A DNA stretch of 64,000 bases from Grimontia indica. Lineage in GTDB: Bacteria > Pseudomonadota > Gammaproteobacteria > Enterobacterales > Vibrionaceae. Positions 63,805 through 64,000 of the stretch are shown here, piece after piece. The DNA lies in contig NZ_ANFM02000002.1 in NCBI RefSeq assembly GCF_000333895.2, positions 124,001 to 188,000 on the forward strand, in the 5' to 3' direction. The translations under genes were made by a program, and so were the position numbers. Each line of letters starts with the position of its first letter. Within the stretch, counting starts at the first letter, position 1. The notes beneath the pieces are model-generated. The model ran no database searches. It saw only the letters and a list, made by a program, of their open reading frames with translations, and was not told the DNA's origin.

Positions 63805-64000
63805 TGTGACCCTCTTCGCCTTTAAAAGTGCCGAGGATAAAGGCTTTCAGCAAAGTAAGAGTAATGAAGTAGCAACAGGTGCGAGAGACAACCCAAACTT
63901 TTCGGTTCCATCTACTTTTCAGACAACGTGAAGTGATTCGAAGAGACACTGCTAACAGAGGATTGAAAAACACATTTCGTTAGTGACTGGCTGTCATTCA
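63805..64000. other. Right window edge, no gene supported
   Basis: 196 bp upstream of the aldo/keto reductase. A 61-residue open frame on the minus strand overlaps the reductase start out of register and shows no motif. The promoter of the reductase should lie here. Confidence 0.4.

Overview
The window is an ordinary core-chromosome stretch of a Vibrionaceae gammaproteobacterium, probably from the Enterovibrio/Grimontia/Photobacterium side of the family. The genus is inferred from gene order and roughly 50% GC and is not proven. The evidence is the run coaD, mutM, rpmG/rpmB, radC, coaBC, dut, slmA, pyrE, rph, yicC, gmk, rpoZ, spoT, trmH, recG; then envZ/ompR, greB, tex, bioH, comF, nfuA; lexA/plsB, ubiA/ubiC with a FliL-like gene; and ftsYEX-rpoH. 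Coding density is high. I see no tRNA, rRNA, prophage, transposase, CRISPR array or defence island.

Layout. 1-4.7 kb: lipopolysaccharide-core glycosyltransferases, CoaD, MutM, a small membrane protein and two ribosomal proteins, with one 266-bp inverted-repeat element. 4.9-10 kb: RadC, the CoA and dUTP enzymes, the division regulator SlmA, and an rph-pyrE pair separated by an attenuator-like hairpin. 10-17.3 kb: YicC, Gmk, RpoZ, SpoT, TrmH, RecG. 17.3-23 kb: an orphan YtrA-type GntR regulator, EnvZ/OmpR, GreB, Tex. 23-28.2 kb: two small proteins of unknown function, BioH, a ComF-type phosphoribosyltransferase, NfuA, a MATE exporter, and a GNAT acetyltransferase gene broken by one in-frame stop. 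28.2-36 kb: a complete caa3-type cytochrome c oxidase locus (CoxB with fused cytochrome c, CoxA, CtaG, CoxC, a DUF2909 protein, SURF1, a SCO-like small protein, CtaA, CtaB). 36-41.7 kb: LexA with two tandem SOS boxes, PlsB, UbiA, UbiC, a secreted FliL-like protein. 41.8-50 kb: a co-directional run ftsY-ftsE-ftsX-rpoH-glpE-glpG-glpR-glpD. 50-56.5 kb: RsmD, the YhhL/YhhN/YhhM-type small proteins split up by YecH, DUF2007 and a HEPN-like membrane protein, an acyltransferase and an AbgT transporter. 56.6-64 kb: PldB-YigL, an EVE protein, a large lipoprotein, a DTW-domain tRNA-modifying enzyme, an aldehyde dehydrogenase and an aldo/keto reductase.

How the genes work together. The cox genes supply the structural subunits of a proton-pumping terminal oxidase, copper delivery (CtaG, probably the SCO-like protein), heme A synthesis (CtaB then CtaA) and heme insertion (SURF1). 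ftsE/ftsX/ftsY link cell division to membrane-protein targeting and sit beside the heat-shock sigma factor. GlpR and GlpD form a regulator-target pair for glycerol 3-phosphate, with a recognisable GlpR operator in front of glpD.

I found no convincing undescribed multi-gene system. The observations most worth checking are three different inverted-repeat elements (one supplies the pyrE stop codon), a 48-bp coding minisatellite in ftsY, the single-stop GNAT pseudogene, a cluster of DnaA-box-like motifs upstream of glpE, and a HEPN-like membrane protein. Several starts were moved to internal ATG, GTG or TTG codons on the basis of ribosome binding sites or conserved N-termini; each case is noted.
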